A stretch of 64,000 bases of DNA from Amycolatopsis taiwanensis DSM 45107 (GCF_000519205.1 NZ_JAFB01000013.1:186001-250000); one strand, 5' to 3'. Shown: positions 28,316 to 36,991, counted from the stretch's first letter. Translations and numbers: made by a program. Notes: generated by a model from the sequence alone, not told the origin.

Positions 28316-30151
28316 ATGGGTGAGAAACGGCACGGTTCCGGCGAGGGAATGCTCGCACAGCGGACCTTCTTCACGGCACAGTCTTTTTTGGCGCCGGATG
28401 GCATGTATGCGCTGGCCAAGGTGGGTTCGGCGGTCCAGGAACGTGAGCGCGTAATCGTCGAACCGCACGCATTCGTCACCACGAACACGTATTTTGGGCG
28501 TTTTCCGGCCAGTTACTGGCAGCGCTGGACCGAGATTGCTCAGGTCAACATCGAGGCCGTGGTCAGCGGATCCGGAAAACTGCTCATCGTCGCTACGGAC
28601 AGTCTCGGCAACGACCGCGTGGTGGCCAGGGAAACCGTTTCCGGCGCCTCCGGGCAGACCCTGCGCTTCACCGCCGCCATCGACCGGTTCGTCGACGGCG
28701 GAGCGCTCTGGCTGGACATCGAGACCGGCGAGCACCGGCTGACCGTCGAAGGCGTGCGCTGGCTGGTGAACGCGCCGCGCGAGCGCAGACCCGTCTCGGT
28801 GGTCATCTGCACGCACAACCGCGCCGACTACTGCATCGACACGCTGGGTGAGCTGGCTGGGGACCCGGTGGCGCTGGCGCACGTGACGGCGGTGCATGTG
28901 ACCGACCAGGGCGACGACACGGTCGAGTCGCGGGAGAAGTTCGCCGAGATCAAGCAGGCGATCGGCGACAAGCTGCACTACCGCCGGCAGGCCAACCTCG
29001 GCGGCGCCGGCGGGTTCACCCGCGGCATGTACGAGGTCATCGAGGGTGACGGCGGCGAGCGGGCGCACGTGCTGCTGATGGACGATGACATCAAACTCGA
29101 GTCGGACACCGTCGTCCGGCTGAGCGCGCTCGCGAACTGCACCGTGGAGCCCACCATCGTCGGTGGCCAGAACCTGTGCGAGTTGCATCCCGGGCAGCTG
29201 TTCGTCGACTCCGACATCGCCAACCTGCCGAAGCTGCGCGCCGGTATCGACCGCACCGAGGAGTCGCTGTCCGGCCAGAGCATGTTGGAGGAGAACCAGG
29301 ACCGCCGGGTGGACGCCACCCACAACGCCTGGTGGTGCTGCCTCATCCCGGCCGAGGTCGTGGCCAGGATCGGGTACCCGCTGCCGATCTTCTTCCAGTG
29401 GGACGACGTCGAGTACGGCCTGCGCGCGCGGGCGGCGGGGTTCTTCACGGTGACCCTGCCCGGCGCCGGGGTGTGGCACCAGGACCTGCACTGGAAGGGC
29501 TGGGACGACTGGGCCCGCTACTTCCACTACCGCAACGGGCTCATCACGGCCGCGCTGCGCGGTCAGCTCGACCCGAAGGCCATGACCGAGTTCCTCGCCT
29601 TCGATTTCGCCGAGACGCTCGCCTCGATGCAGTACGGCATGGCGGCCACGATGATCAGGGCGATCGAGGACTTCATGCGCGGGCCCGAGGTGCTCGCCGA
29701 CGGCGGGGCCGAGGTGGTGCCCGCGATCCGCAAGCTGCGCGCCGAGTACCCGGAGACGCACATCGTGCCGGCGGCCACCGCGGGTGTGCCGGCCGATCAG
29801 GTCCCGATCACCGTCCCGGCCGCGACCCCGTCCATGCCACGGCTGGTGCTCATCAAGCGGCTGCTCAACCAGTTCCGCAACAGCCCGGGCGGCGGCGCCG
29901 CGATCCGGGCCGGCAGCGAGCACTGGTGGCACGTGTCGCGGTTCCGGACCGCGATGATCACCGACCCGTCACAGACCGGCGTGCGGGTGCGCAAGCTGGA
30001 CCGCGACCTGCTGCTCCGCCTGGGCAAGGAAGGCATGCGGCTGCTCTGGCGCCTGCGCCGGGAAGGCGATGATCTGGTGCGCCGCTGGCAGGCCGCGGAG
30101 GCACAGCTGACCAGCAAGGAGAACTGGGAAAGGCTGTTCGGCACCCGGTGA
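28316..30151 (+). CDS. Second GlfT2-type galactofuranosyltransferase
   Basis: 611 residues. The whole GlfT2 layout is present: beta-sandwich block TYFGRFPASYWQRWT (58-72), GT-A start SVVICTHNRADYC, metal-binding DDD at 256-258 (LLMDDDI), FQWDDVEYG with Asp363-Asp364, and His388 in GAGVWHQDL. All catalytic residues seen in the 17.3-kb protein are kept, so it should be active. It lies next to the exporter operon. It may make a different linkage, act at another chain position, or be conditionally expressed; the sequence does not decide. Confidence 0.9.
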   Translation: MGEKRHGSGEGMLAQRTFFTAQSFLAPDGMYALAKVGSAVQERERVIVEPHAFVTTNTYFGRFPASYWQRWTEIAQVNIEAVVSGSGKLLIVATDSLGNDRVVARETVSGASGQTLRFTAAIDRFVDGGALWLDIETGEHRLTVEGVRWLVNAPRERRPVSVVICTHNRADYCIDTLGELAGDPVALAHVTAVHVTDQGDDTVESREKFAEIKQAIGDKLHYRRQANLGGAGGFTRGMYEVIEGDGGERAHVLLMDDDIKLESDTVVRLSALANCTVEPTIVGGQNLCELHPGQLFVDSDIANLPKLRAGIDRTEESLSGQSMLEENQDRRVDATHNAWWCCLIPAEVVARIGYPLPIFFQWDDVEYGLRARAAGFFTVTLPGAGVWHQDLHWKGWDDWARYFHYRNGLITAALRGQLDPKAMTEFLAFDFAETLASMQYGMAATMIRAIEDFMRGPEVLADGGAEVVPAIRKLRAEYPETHIVPAATAGVPADQVPITVPAATPSMPRLVLIKRLLNQFRNSPGGGAAIRAGSEHWWHVSRFRTAMITDPSQTGVRVRKLDRDLLLRLGKEGMRLLWRLRREGDDLVRRWQAAEAQLTSKENWERLFGTR

Positions 30152-30160
30152 GTCCCCGGC

Positions 30161-30185
30161 CGGCCGTGGCGACTCGCCACGGCCG
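30161..30185 (+). terminator. Hairpin downstream of the second glfT2
   Basis: CGGCCGTGGCG (30161-30171), loop ACT, CGCCACGGCCG (30175-30185): a perfect 11-bp stem starting 9 bases after the stop codon. No T-run follows, as is common in high-GC actinomycetes. Confidence 0.6.
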
Positions 30186-30248
30186 TCGCCGCAATGCCAG
30201 AGGATCCCTGCCTGGATGGTCGGGTAGTGCCGGGTAACCGGGAGGAAC

Positions 30249-30269
30249 CGCCTGCCCCTTGGGCAGGCG
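30249..30269 (-). terminator. Hairpin downstream of bpa
   Basis: CGCCTGCCC (30249-30257), loop CTT, GGGCAGGCG (30261-30269): a perfect 9-bp stem, 6 bases beyond the bpa stop. Without a T-run on the minus strand; likely transcript end. Confidence 0.5.
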
Positions 30270-30275
30270 AGGAGG

Positions 30276-30830
30276 TCAGAGGTACTGCCCGGTGCCGCTG
30301 ATGCCCGGACCGTGGTGCTCCCCAGGCTGCCCCGCCGAGGTGCCCGGCGGCAGCCCGCGGCGCATCTGCTCCAGCTGGACCCGGGCGGCCATCTGCTGGG
30401 CGAACAGCGCGGTCTGGATCCCGTGGAAGAGGCCTTCCAGCCAGCCGACGAGCTGGGCCTGCGCGATCCGCAGCTCCGCGTCGGAAGGCGTGGAGTCGAC
30501 GGTGAACGGCCGGACCAGGCGCTCCAGTTCGTCCTGGAGCTCGGGCGCCAGCGCCTTCTCCAGTTCCCTGACCGAGGTCTGGTGGATCTCGCGCAGCCGC
30601 TGGCGGCTGGCGTCGTCCAGCGGTGCGGCGCGAACCTCCTCGAGCAACTGCTTGATCATCGTGCCGATCCGCATGACCTTCGCCGGCTCCTCGACGAGGT
30701 CGCCGACCGACGACTCCTCCTCGCTTGGCGCGATGCGCGCGGTGCCCAGGGGGGATCCATCCGGGCCGACCACCATCACGTGCTTGGCCTGCTCGTCGGT
30801 ATTGGCGCTCGTGTTGTTGGGCTCGGTCAT
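30276..30830 (-). CDS. bpa: Bacterial proteasome activator Bpa (PafE)
   Basis: 184 residues from ATG 30830. Bpa is an ATP-independent ring that docks on the 20S proteasome and feeds it unfolded proteins such as HspR. The four-helix core runs from about residue 50 to 155 (VMRIGTMIKQLLEEVRAAPLD, SVRELEKALAPELQDELERL, AQLVGWLEGLFHGIQTALFAQQM; shown in parts) and the C-terminus is the diagnostic GQYL that inserts in the proteasome alpha ring. M. tuberculosis Bpa is Rv3780, beside wzt/glfT1/wzm, so the neighbourhood is conserved. Confidence 0.95.
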   Translation of the reverse strand: MTEPNNTSANTDEQAKHVMVVGPDGSPLGTARIAPSEEESSVGDLVEEPAKVMRIGTMIKQLLEEVRAAPLDDASRQRLREIHQTSVRELEKALAPELQDELERLVRPFTVDSTPSDAELRIAQAQLVGWLEGLFHGIQTALFAQQMAARVQLEQMRRGLPPGTSAGQPGEHHGPGISGTGQYL

Positions 30831-31012
30831 GGCGACCAGCCTAGAGGGGGTCTGGGGGCTTGCCCGTAGCTGGGGGCGTGGGGCGGAGCCCCCGCAGGGC
30901 CGAGGTTCGCGCCCGGTCTGGGGCGTGAGGTGTGGCCCCCGCAGGGCAGGCCCGACGGCGCTGCTGGTAACCCCGAGCGCATCGCGAAACATCCGCTCCG
31001 TACCGTTGTCGC

Positions 31013-32212
31013 ATGGCGTTCGACGTCGCTCGAATCCGGGGGTTGTTTCCTGCGCTGGGGGACGGCTGGATCCACTTCGACGGCCCTGCCGGAATGCTGG
31101 TGCCCGAGCAGGTGGCCTCGGCCGTTTCGACGGCGATGCGCGCGCCGGTCTCCGGACCGGGCGGCGCGTTCCCGGCGTCCCAGAGAGCCGAGAGCATAGT
31201 GGCCGCCGCCCGGCGCGCGGTGGCCGACCTTGCCGGTGTCGACCCGGCGGGCGTGGTGCTCGGCCCGAGTGCCACCGTGCTGCTGCAACGGCTGGCCGAC
31301 GCGATGGCCGAGCGCTGGACGTTGGGCGACGAGATCGTCGTGTCGCGGCTCGACGAGCAGGCGAACCTCGCGCCGTGGCAGCGCGCGGCCAAGCGGGTCG
31401 GCGCGGTGCTGCGCTGGGGCGAGATCGACATCGAGACCTGTGAGCTGCCGGCCTGGCAGTACGAGAACCTGGTGACGCCGCACACCAAGGTGGTCGCGGT
31501 GACCGCGGCGTCGGGATCGGTCGGCACCCGGCCGGACGTGCCGACGATCGTCGAGTTCGCCAAGCGGGTCGGCGCGACCGTGGTGGTGGATGCCAGTTAC
31601 GCGGCCCCCTTCGTGCCACTGGATCTGCGGGAACTCGGCGCGGACGTGATCGTCGTTTCGGCGCAGGCGTGGGGAGGACCGCCGGTCGGCGCGCTGGCGT
31701 TCCGGGATCCGGAGATGCTGGAGCGGTTGCCCTCGGCATCGCTGGAACCGGGCGTGCGCGGGCCCGCCCGCCTGGAACTGGGGCCGCACGCCTACCCGTT
31801 GCTGGCCGGGCTCGTCGCGTCGATCGATTACCTGGCCGGTCTGGACGATGCGGCGACCGGTTCCCGGCGCGAGCGCCTGGTCACGTCCCTGGGCTCGGCG
31901 AAGTCCTACCACGCCGGGCTGATGGCGCAGCTGACCACCGATCTCCGTTCGCTGCGCCACGTCATGGTGATCGGCGACGCGATGCGGCGGATACCCGCGC
32001 TGGCCTTCACCCTGACGCACAAGAAGGCGGCCGAAGTCGCGGAACACCTTGCCTCGCAAGGGCTTTGCGCGTTCGCCGACGAGGGCACCGCCGGGGTGTT
32101 CGCGGCACTGGGCGTCGGTGAGTTCGGCGGGGCGGTGCGCATCGGTCTCGCCCACTACTCGAACGTCTTCGAAGCCAACCAGCTGATCAGGGTCTTGGAA
32201 GAGATCCAGTAG
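31013..32212 (+). CDS. Cysteine-desulfurase-like PLP-fold protein, Rv3778c type, without PLP lysine
   Basis: 399 residues with the class V aminotransferase fold (HFDGPAGMLVP, VVDASYAAPFVPLDLRELGADV, WGGPPVGALAFRD). In true cysteine desulfurases the segment is SxHKxxGP with the PLP lysine; here it reads SAQAWGGP, with Gln218-Ala219 in place of His-Lys. From memory the M. tuberculosis homologue Rv3778c has HA at the same place, so loss of lysine seems a feature of the whole family. Function unknown; it may bind PLP weakly or act without it. Location beside bpa and the Rv3777-type gene matches M. tuberculosis gene order. Confidence 0.85.
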   Translation: MAFDVARIRGLFPALGDGWIHFDGPAGMLVPEQVASAVSTAMRAPVSGPGGAFPASQRAESIVAAARRAVADLAGVDPAGVVLGPSATVLLQRLADAMAERWTLGDEIVVSRLDEQANLAPWQRAAKRVGAVLRWGEIDIETCELPAWQYENLVTPHTKVVAVTAASGSVGTRPDVPTIVEFAKRVGATVVVDASYAAPFVPLDLRELGADVIVVSAQAWGGPPVGALAFRDPEMLERLPSASLEPGVRGPARLELGPHAYPLLAGLVASIDYLAGLDDAATGSRRERLVTSLGSAKSYHAGLMAQLTTDLRSLRHVMVIGDAMRRIPALAFTLTHKKAAEVAEHLASQGLCAFADEGTAGVFAALGVGEFGGAVRIGLAHYSNVFEANQLIRVLEEIQ

Positions 32213-32227
32213 CCGCCGGCGCGTGCG

Positions 32228-33205
32228 TCAGGAGCCGACGGTCAGGAGGATCTTGCCGAAGACGCCGCCTTCCTCCATCGCGCGGTGGGCGTTGGACGCC
32301 TCCGCGAGCGGGACGACCTGGCCGACCACCGGGCGCACCGAACCGTGGTCCACCAGCGGCCACAGGTGCTCGCGGACGTCTGCGACGATGCGCCCCTTGT
32401 CCGGCACGGGGCGGGCGCGCAGCGTGGTCGCGGCGATGCGGCCCCGCTTGCCGACCAGCTTGCCGATGTTCAGCTCGGCCTTGGTCCCGCCCTGCATGCC
32501 GATGATCGCCAGCCGCCCGCCGGTGGCCAGCGCGTCGATGTTTCGGTCCAAATAGGACGCACCCATGTTGTCCAGGATGACGTCCGCCCCACCGGTCTGG
32601 TTCTTCAGCTCGGCGACGAAATCCTGTTCGCGGTAGTTGATCGTGATGTCCGCGCCGAGCTGGCGGCAGCGCTCCAGCCGATCGGCCGAGCCCGCGGTGA
32701 CGGCGACCGTCGCGCCCAGCGCCTTGCCGACCTGGATGGCATGCGTACCGATGCCACCCGCCCCGCCGTGCACCAGGAACACCTCGCCCTCGTGCAGGCC
32801 GGCGTCCATGACCACGTTCGACCAGACCGTGCAGGCCACCTCGGGCAGCGCGGCGGAGCCGACCAGCCCGACCTCGCCGGGCACCGGCAGCAGCTGCACC
32901 GCGGGCACGACGACCTTCTCCGCGTAGCCGCCGCCGGCGAGCAACGCGCACACCTCGTCGCCGACCTGCCAGCCTTCGACGCCCTCGCCGAGCTCGGCGA
33001 TCGTGCCCGAGCACTCCAGGCCGAGGATCTCGCTCGCCCCGCGCGGCGGCGGGTAGTGGCCCTGGCGTTGTAGCAGATCGGCCCGGTTCACCCCGCTGGC
33101 AGTGGTTTCCACGAGCACCTCGCCCGGCCCCGGGCGAGGGTCGGGAACCTCACGCCATGCCAGTACTTCCGGGCCACCGGGCTGGTTGATCGTGATCGCA
33201 TGCAT
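32228..33205 (-). CDS. NAD(P)H:quinone oxidoreductase, zinc-independent MDR family (Rv3777 type)
   Basis: 325 residues. N-terminal GroES-like part (MHAITINQPGGPEVLAWREV; NRADLLQRQGHYPPP), then the Rossmann domain with VHGGAGGIGTHAIQVGKALG (the AxxGxxG-type NADP motif) and YREQDF. No structural or catalytic zinc cysteines are seen, as expected for quinone oxidoreductase/PIG3-like enzymes. It reduces quinones or enones with NADPH. It converges on the Rv3778c-type gene (15-base gap), matching the Rv3777-Rv3778c pair in M. tuberculosis. Confidence 0.9.
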   Translation of the reverse strand: MHAITINQPGGPEVLAWREVPDPRPGPGEVLVETTASGVNRADLLQRQGHYPPPRGASEILGLECSGTIAELGEGVEGWQVGDEVCALLAGGGYAEKVVVPAVQLLPVPGEVGLVGSAALPEVACTVWSNVVMDAGLHEGEVFLVHGGAGGIGTHAIQVGKALGATVAVTAGSADRLERCRQLGADITINYREQDFVAELKNQTGGADVILDNMGASYLDRNIDALATGGRLAIIGMQGGTKAELNIGKLVGKRGRIAATTLRARPVPDKGRIVADVREHLWPLVDHGSVRPVVGQVVPLAEASNAHRAMEEGGVFGKILLTVGS

Positions 33206-33240
33206 GGGCCGACTTTACGGCGCTTGGCCGGAGGGTCATG

Positions 33241-33385
33241 CAAAGGTCCGTGTTCGTGCTTCGGCGAGTGGAAGACGCGCCGCCGAAGGCCTCGCGAACG
33301 CGGCTGCGGGCCGCTGGAGGAGGCTGGCCGAGTGTGCGAGGCCAGGTCACGGCCCGTAGACGCGTTCGTCGATCGCGCGTTTTGA
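33241..33385 (+). repeat. ~145-bp dispersed repeat, copy A
   Basis: Begins CAAAGGTCCGTGTTCGTGCT and ends CGATCGCGCGTTTTGA. Conserved with copies B (48111-48258) and C (57274-57418, opposite orientation). Internal pairing CTTCGGCG with CGCCGAAG gives a hairpin near the left end. Lies between the starts/ends of the oxidoreductase and metallopeptidase genes, outside coding sequence. Confidence 0.85.
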
Positions 33386-33410
33386 ATAACACAGCCGCCT
33401 CTGGTTACCG

Positions 33411-34331
33411 TCACCCGAGGTTGCGGGCACCGAAGGTGTCGCAGCGTGCCGGATCGCCCGTCGAATAGCCCGTGGTGAACCACTTCTCGCGCTGCGCCGA
33501 CGTGCCGTGCGTGAACTGTGAGGTGTCCACCCGTCCGTTGCCGAGGTTGCGCTGGATGTAGTCGTCACCGATGCGGGAAGCGGTGTCCAGGGCGCGCTTG
33601 ACGTCGTCGTTCGTCACGTCGGTGATCAACGGTTTGCCCGAGGACGACGGTGTCGTGGTGGCGTGGTTTCCCCAAGCGCCGGCGTAGCAGTCGGCCTGCA
33701 GCTCCAGGCGCACCGACCCGGAGGTCGGGCCGGATCCGCTGCCCACCCGGGAGGAGGTGCCGAGCAGGTTCTGCACGTGGTGGCCGTACTCGTGGGCGAG
33801 GACGTACGCCTCGGCGAACGCGCCGCCCTGCGCACCGAAGCGGGTACGCAGCTCGGAGAAGAACGACAGGTCGATGTAGACCTGAGAGTCGGCAGGGCAG
33901 TAGAACGGGCCGGTATCGGAGGTGGCGCCGCCACAGCCGGTGCGCACATTGCCGTTGAAGAAGTTCGTGGTCGCCTTGCGGTAGGTCTTGCCGGACCGGG
34001 CGAACTGGTCGGTCCAGTAGTCCTGGATGGAGTTGATCATCGCGACCACCGCGCAGTCGTGGTTGCGGTTGGCGTCGGCTCCGGTGCGGCATTCCTGCGC
34101 GAGGGAGCTGTTGTTCACCTGGTGGCCGGAGCCGAGCCCGGTCAGGCCCGAGCCGCTGCTGCTGGGGCTGACCCCGCCGAACTGGCTGAGCAGCAGGTAG
34201 ATGACTACACCGACCACCCCGAGGCCGCCACCTCCGAGCGCGACCCGCCCGCCGATCCCGCCACCGCCACCGCCGCCGCGGAGGTCGGACACCTCCGATG
34301 TGTCCAGCCCAGCGTCATCGTCAAACCGCAC
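33411..34331 (-). CDS. Neutral zinc metallopeptidase (YpfJ-type), membrane anchored
   Basis: 306 residues from GTG 34331, with GAGGGGATC just upstream. A Gly-rich cytoplasmic start (residues 18-38) leads into one membrane helix (about 37-51, VVGVVIYLLLSQF), a Ser/Gly linker and the extracytoplasmic peptidase domain with four cysteines. The zinc site is HEYGH (180-184), with ELQADCYAGAW further on giving the third ligand. Substrates are unknown for the family. A dispersed repeat lies downstream. Confidence 0.9.
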   Translation of the reverse strand: MRFDDDAGLDTSEVSDLRGGGGGGGIGGRVALGGGGLGVVGVVIYLLLSQFGGVSPSSSGSGLTGLGSGHQVNNSSLAQECRTGADANRNHDCAVVAMINSIQDYWTDQFARSGKTYRKATTNFFNGNVRTGCGGATSDTGPFYCPADSQVYIDLSFFSELRTRFGAQGGAFAEAYVLAHEYGHHVQNLLGTSSRVGSGSGPTSGSVRLELQADCYAGAWGNHATTTPSSSGKPLITDVTNDDVKRALDTASRIGDDYIQRNLGNGRVDTSQFTHGTSAQREKWFTTGYSTGDPARCDTFGARNLG

Positions 34332-34759
34332 AACGATCCCCTCAGTGCAAGTCCCGCGGACACGAGCCTGGGTGCGGCCGGTTGGCCGCACCCAGGATTA
34401 CCGAGGTTGTCATTGTAGTGGCGGTTGGCTGCCTCTCGGGCCGGTGACCTCACGCCACCGATGCGTTACGCACCGGACTTGTCACCGTGGTGCGCGAGAG
34501 GTTGTCGAGTGTAAGTAGTCGACACTCCTGGCTGCTCACAAGCCGCAGCCGGACTGCGCTTGCCGCACCCGGCCGTAGGGACACAGCCGACAGTCAACCG
34601 CGGGGTACCACTGCCATTCAACCACCTGCCCTTTCCCCGGCGGGAACACCGCTTCGGCCCCCCGCCGATGACCCCAGCATGCGCCTTTCGCGCTGCACCC
34701 ACAACCAATTCGTTATCCCTCTTCTGGGGATATTCGCCCAGCGTGGATAGGGTGCGCAT
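34332..34759. other. Intergenic region between metallopeptidase and marR
   Basis: 428 bases between divergent genes. Long open frames on both strands lack ribosome sites and family resemblance. The last 60 bases before marR (TATCCCTCTTCTGGGGATAT) form an imperfect palindrome TATCCC..GGGATA at 34713-34734 that could be an autoregulatory MarR site. Nothing else is recognisable. Confidence 0.4.
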
Positions 34760-35224
34760 ATGCCCGGAGTGCGGTGGCTCAGTGAGTCGGAGATGCGCGC
34801 GTGGCGTCCCTACGTGGTTGCCTCGCTAAGGCTGCGTCAGCGTCTTCACCGGGAGCTGACCGAAGCGCACGACGTGTCGCTGACCGACTACGAAGTGTTG
34901 GTGTGCCTGGATCTCCAGGACGACAACCGGATGCGGATGTCCGACCTCGCCACCATGCTCGGCTCGACCAAGAGCCGGCTCTCGCACCAGGTGGGCCGGA
35001 TGGAGTGCGAGGGCCTGCTGTGCCGCATCCCCGATCCCGAGGACAAGCGCGGCGTGATCGCCGAAATCACCCCCGCCGGCACCGAACTGCTCATCAAAGC
35101 CGCGCCGACCCACGTCGAAGGGGTGCGGGCCCACCTGATCAACCTGCTCTCCCCCGAGGAGCAGAAGGTGCTGGCGGTGGCCTTCTCCCGGGTCTTGGAG
35201 CATCTCAACGAGCTGGGCGAGTAG
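34760..35224 (+). CDS. MarR-family transcriptional regulator
   Basis: 154 residues. Winged-helix core: LTDYEVLVCLDLQDDNRMRMSDLA, recognition helix STKSRLSHQVGRMECEGLL and wing RIPDPEDKRGVIAEITPAG, flanked by dimerisation helices. The ATG has no clear ribosome site, so a leaderless or near-leaderless transcript is possible. It is 14 bases upstream of tRNA-Ser. Ligand and targets unknown. Confidence 0.88.
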   Translation: MPGVRWLSESEMRAWRPYVVASLRLRQRLHRELTEAHDVSLTDYEVLVCLDLQDDNRMRMSDLATMLGSTKSRLSHQVGRMECEGLLCRIPDPEDKRGVIAEITPAGTELLIKAAPTHVEGVRAHLINLLSPEEQKVLAVAFSRVLEHLNELGE

Positions 35225-35238
35225 CCTGAGGGCCACTG

Positions 35239-35325
35239 GGAAGCGTGGCAGAGCGGCCGAATGCACTCGCCTTGAAAGCGAGCGTCGGGTCAAACCGACC
35301 GGGGGTTCAAATCCCTCCGCTTCCG
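35239..35325 (+). tRNA. tRNA-Ser(UGA)
   Basis: 87 bases. Acceptor stem GGAAGCG (35239-35245) pairs with CGCTTCC (35318-35324), discriminator G. Anticodon stem CTCGC/GCGAG with loop CTTGAAA gives anticodon TGA (35273-35275). A long variable arm (GTCGGGTCAAACCGAC) marks it as class II, and the T arm has GGGGGTTCAAATCCC. CCA is not encoded. Confidence 0.97.
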
Positions 35326-35442
35326 CGGCATGACCAAGGCATATGGGTCGATCTCGAGTAGTTGTCGGAACTGGCTCATACGCCCTGGTCTCATTTGCTG
35401 TCGGTTGGCGCGTCTTCCCCCTGGTCGCGTGCCACTTCTTCC

Positions 35443-36207
35443 CTAGCGGGCCCGCTTCGCAGCCACCCAGGTCTCGACGCCGTCCAGGAACCGGTCTACC
35501 CCGAAGCTGAGTGCACCGGGCAGCGCTTCCCCGTCTCCCGAGGAGCCGTCCACGGCTTCGGCTTCGTAGACCGCGGCCAGTGCGGGGTAGTCGCGCGGGT
35601 TGATGAGTTCGACGAGCGCCTGCGCCACTTCGCTTTCGCTGCGGGGAACACCTTCCTCCGTCTTGTGCGCACTGGTCATGTCCGCGCTGATCTGCGCCAC
35701 GCCGCGCACGACCGCCGTCAGGTGCAGGGCTGCCGCCCGCGCCTCGGCACCCACCAGGCCGGCCTTGAGTAGCGGCCGCAGCAGCTGGTCGAGCCACGCG
35801 AGTTGCCGCGGCCCGATGGGTGCGTGATCCAGCGAAACGCGCAGCATCCAGGGGCGCTTCTGGAAACCGGCCCAGAGCGCGGCGACCCAATGCCGGACCG
35901 CGTGCCGGAAGTCGTCCGTGTCGTCGAGTTCCGGTGGCTTCCCGGCCGCGACGTCGGCCACGACCTCCAGCAGCAGGTCCTTGCTGGGGATGTGGTTGTA
36001 GATGGACATCGTCGAGTAGCCGAGCTCGGCGGCGATCCGATGCATCGACAGCGCTTCCAGCCCGTCGGCGTCCGCGATCCTGACCGCAGCCTGCGCGATC
36101 CGCTCGACGGTGAGCTGGGGCCGGGGACCGCGCCGGCCCTTGGCACGTCCTGACCACAGCAGCGTGAGGCTCCGCTGGAGGTCCGGCTCCTTGCTGTCGT
36201 TCGTCAC
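35443..36207 (-). CDS. TetR-family repressor with TetR_C_1-type effector domain
   Basis: 254 residues. The HTH lies at about residues 33-80 (ERIAQAAVRIADADGLEALSM, then AELGYSTMSIYNHIPSKDLL), preceded by a basic arm GRAKGRRGPRP. The C-terminal domain (PWMLRVSLDHAPIGPRQLAW) is of the kind found in TetR(class)-like efflux or antibiotic sensors. Divergent from the DUF2306 membrane protein across 58 bases that contain a strong inverted repeat, so it most likely represses that gene and itself. Confidence 0.9.
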   Translation of the reverse strand: MTNDSKEPDLQRSLTLLWSGRAKGRRGPRPQLTVERIAQAAVRIADADGLEALSMHRIAAELGYSTMSIYNHIPSKDLLLEVVADVAAGKPPELDDTDDFRHAVRHWVAALWAGFQKRPWMLRVSLDHAPIGPRQLAWLDQLLRPLLKAGLVGAEARAAALHLTAVVRGVAQISADMTSAHKTEEGVPRSESEVAQALVELINPRDYPALAAVYEAEAVDGSSGDGEALPGALSFGVDRFLDGVETWVAAKRAR

Positions 36208-36219
36208 CGTGCCATTCTA

Positions 36220-36265
36220 AAAACTATGTACGAGGTACGTAACCCTGTATGCTATATATAGTTTT
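36220..36265. promoter_or_regulatory. Probable TetR operator and overlapping promoters
   Basis: AAAACTAT (36220-36227) is mirrored by ATAGTTTT (36258-36265), with a GTAC-GAG-GTAC palindrome inside (36228-36238) and a TATATATA stretch. The region is strikingly AT-rich compared with its surroundings and ends directly at the ATG of the DUF2306 gene, so that transcript may be leaderless. Confidence 0.65.
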
Positions 36266-36991
36266 ATGACCTCGACGACGAACCTGCCCCGCACGCCCAC
36301 GCCCCGACGGGAGGAAACCTGGTGGCGCCGGCCCTGGATGGCGCCGCTGGCGCTCGTGGTCGTGGCGTTCCTCGGTTTCTCCGTGCCGCCCTACCTGTCC
36401 TTCGACCCGTCCCAATCCCGCCTGGCACCACCGCCCGGCAACGGCCTCTACTACCCATTGCTCGTCGCGCACGTCCTCTTCGGCACCATCGCCATGACGA
36501 CGGCTTGCTTCCAGATCTGGCCGGCGTTCCGCGCCAGACATCGGCGCGGGCACCGCATCACCGGCCGGATCTACGTCTTCGCCGGCGCCCTGCCCGCGGG
36601 CGTGCTCGGGTTGTACATCGGCTGGTATACCGCGGGAGGCCCATCGGTGCGCGTGGCCAACCTCGTGGGCTCGGCGCTCTGGCTCTTCGTCACGATCACG
36701 GGCCTGCGCATGGCACAACAACGCCGCTACCGCGACCACCGCAAGTGGATGTCGCGCAGCTTCGCGCTCGCCATGTCGATCGTGCTGAGCCGGGTCATCA
36801 ACGTGGTGGCCACCATCGTGCTCATGCCACAGCTGGACACCACCTTCCAGGGCAGCAAGGAACTGATGACCTATAGCTCCGCGAGCATCGGAGTGTGGCT
36901 CAGTCCGTTTGCGCTGTGGGTGCTCGCCGACTGGCTGTTGGAACGCCCCAGACGCCCCAGGCGCCCAGCCGCTCAGGCCTCCGGTTCGTAG
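36266..36991 (+). CDS. DUF2306 membrane protein
   Basis: 241 residues with six or seven hydrophobic helices. DUF2306 features: HVLFGTIAMTTACFQIWPAFR, RRGHRITGRIYVFAG, YRDHRKWMSRSFALAMSIVLSRV (shown in parts). The conserved histidines in these blocks resemble haem- or quinone-binding membrane proteins but the function of the family is unknown. Expected to be under control of the divergent TetR protein. A strong terminator hairpin is 78 bases downstream. Confidence 0.85.
   Translation: MTSTTNLPRTPTPRREETWWRRPWMAPLALVVVAFLGFSVPPYLSFDPSQSRLAPPPGNGLYYPLLVAHVLFGTIAMTTACFQIWPAFRARHRRGHRITGRIYVFAGALPAGVLGLYIGWYTAGGPSVRVANLVGSALWLFVTITGLRMAQQRRYRDHRKWMSRSFALAMSIVLSRVINVVATIVLMPQLDTTFQGSKELMTYSSASIGVWLSPFALWVLADWLLERPRRPRRPAAQASGS

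Noticed and set aside
28265-29932. Long open frames antisense to the second glfT2 and other GC-rich genes
   Set aside because: They mirror the high-GC third positions of the real gene on the other strand, lack ribosome sites and have Arg/Ala/Gly/Pro-biased composition.
30841-31012. GC-rich tandem-like sequence between bpa and the Rv3778c-type gene as a regulatory repeat
   Set aside because: Two imperfect CCCCCGCAGGGC segments are present but spacing and flanks are irregular; not strong enough to call.
34466-34759. 97-codon minus-strand frame upstream of marR
   Set aside because: No ribosome site, no recognisable domain and a composition unlike nearby proteins; treated as intergenic.
35305-35330. 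Attachment-site duplication of the tRNA-Ser 3' end
   Set aside because: I did not find a second copy of the tRNA 3' end within the window, and no integrase gene is present.
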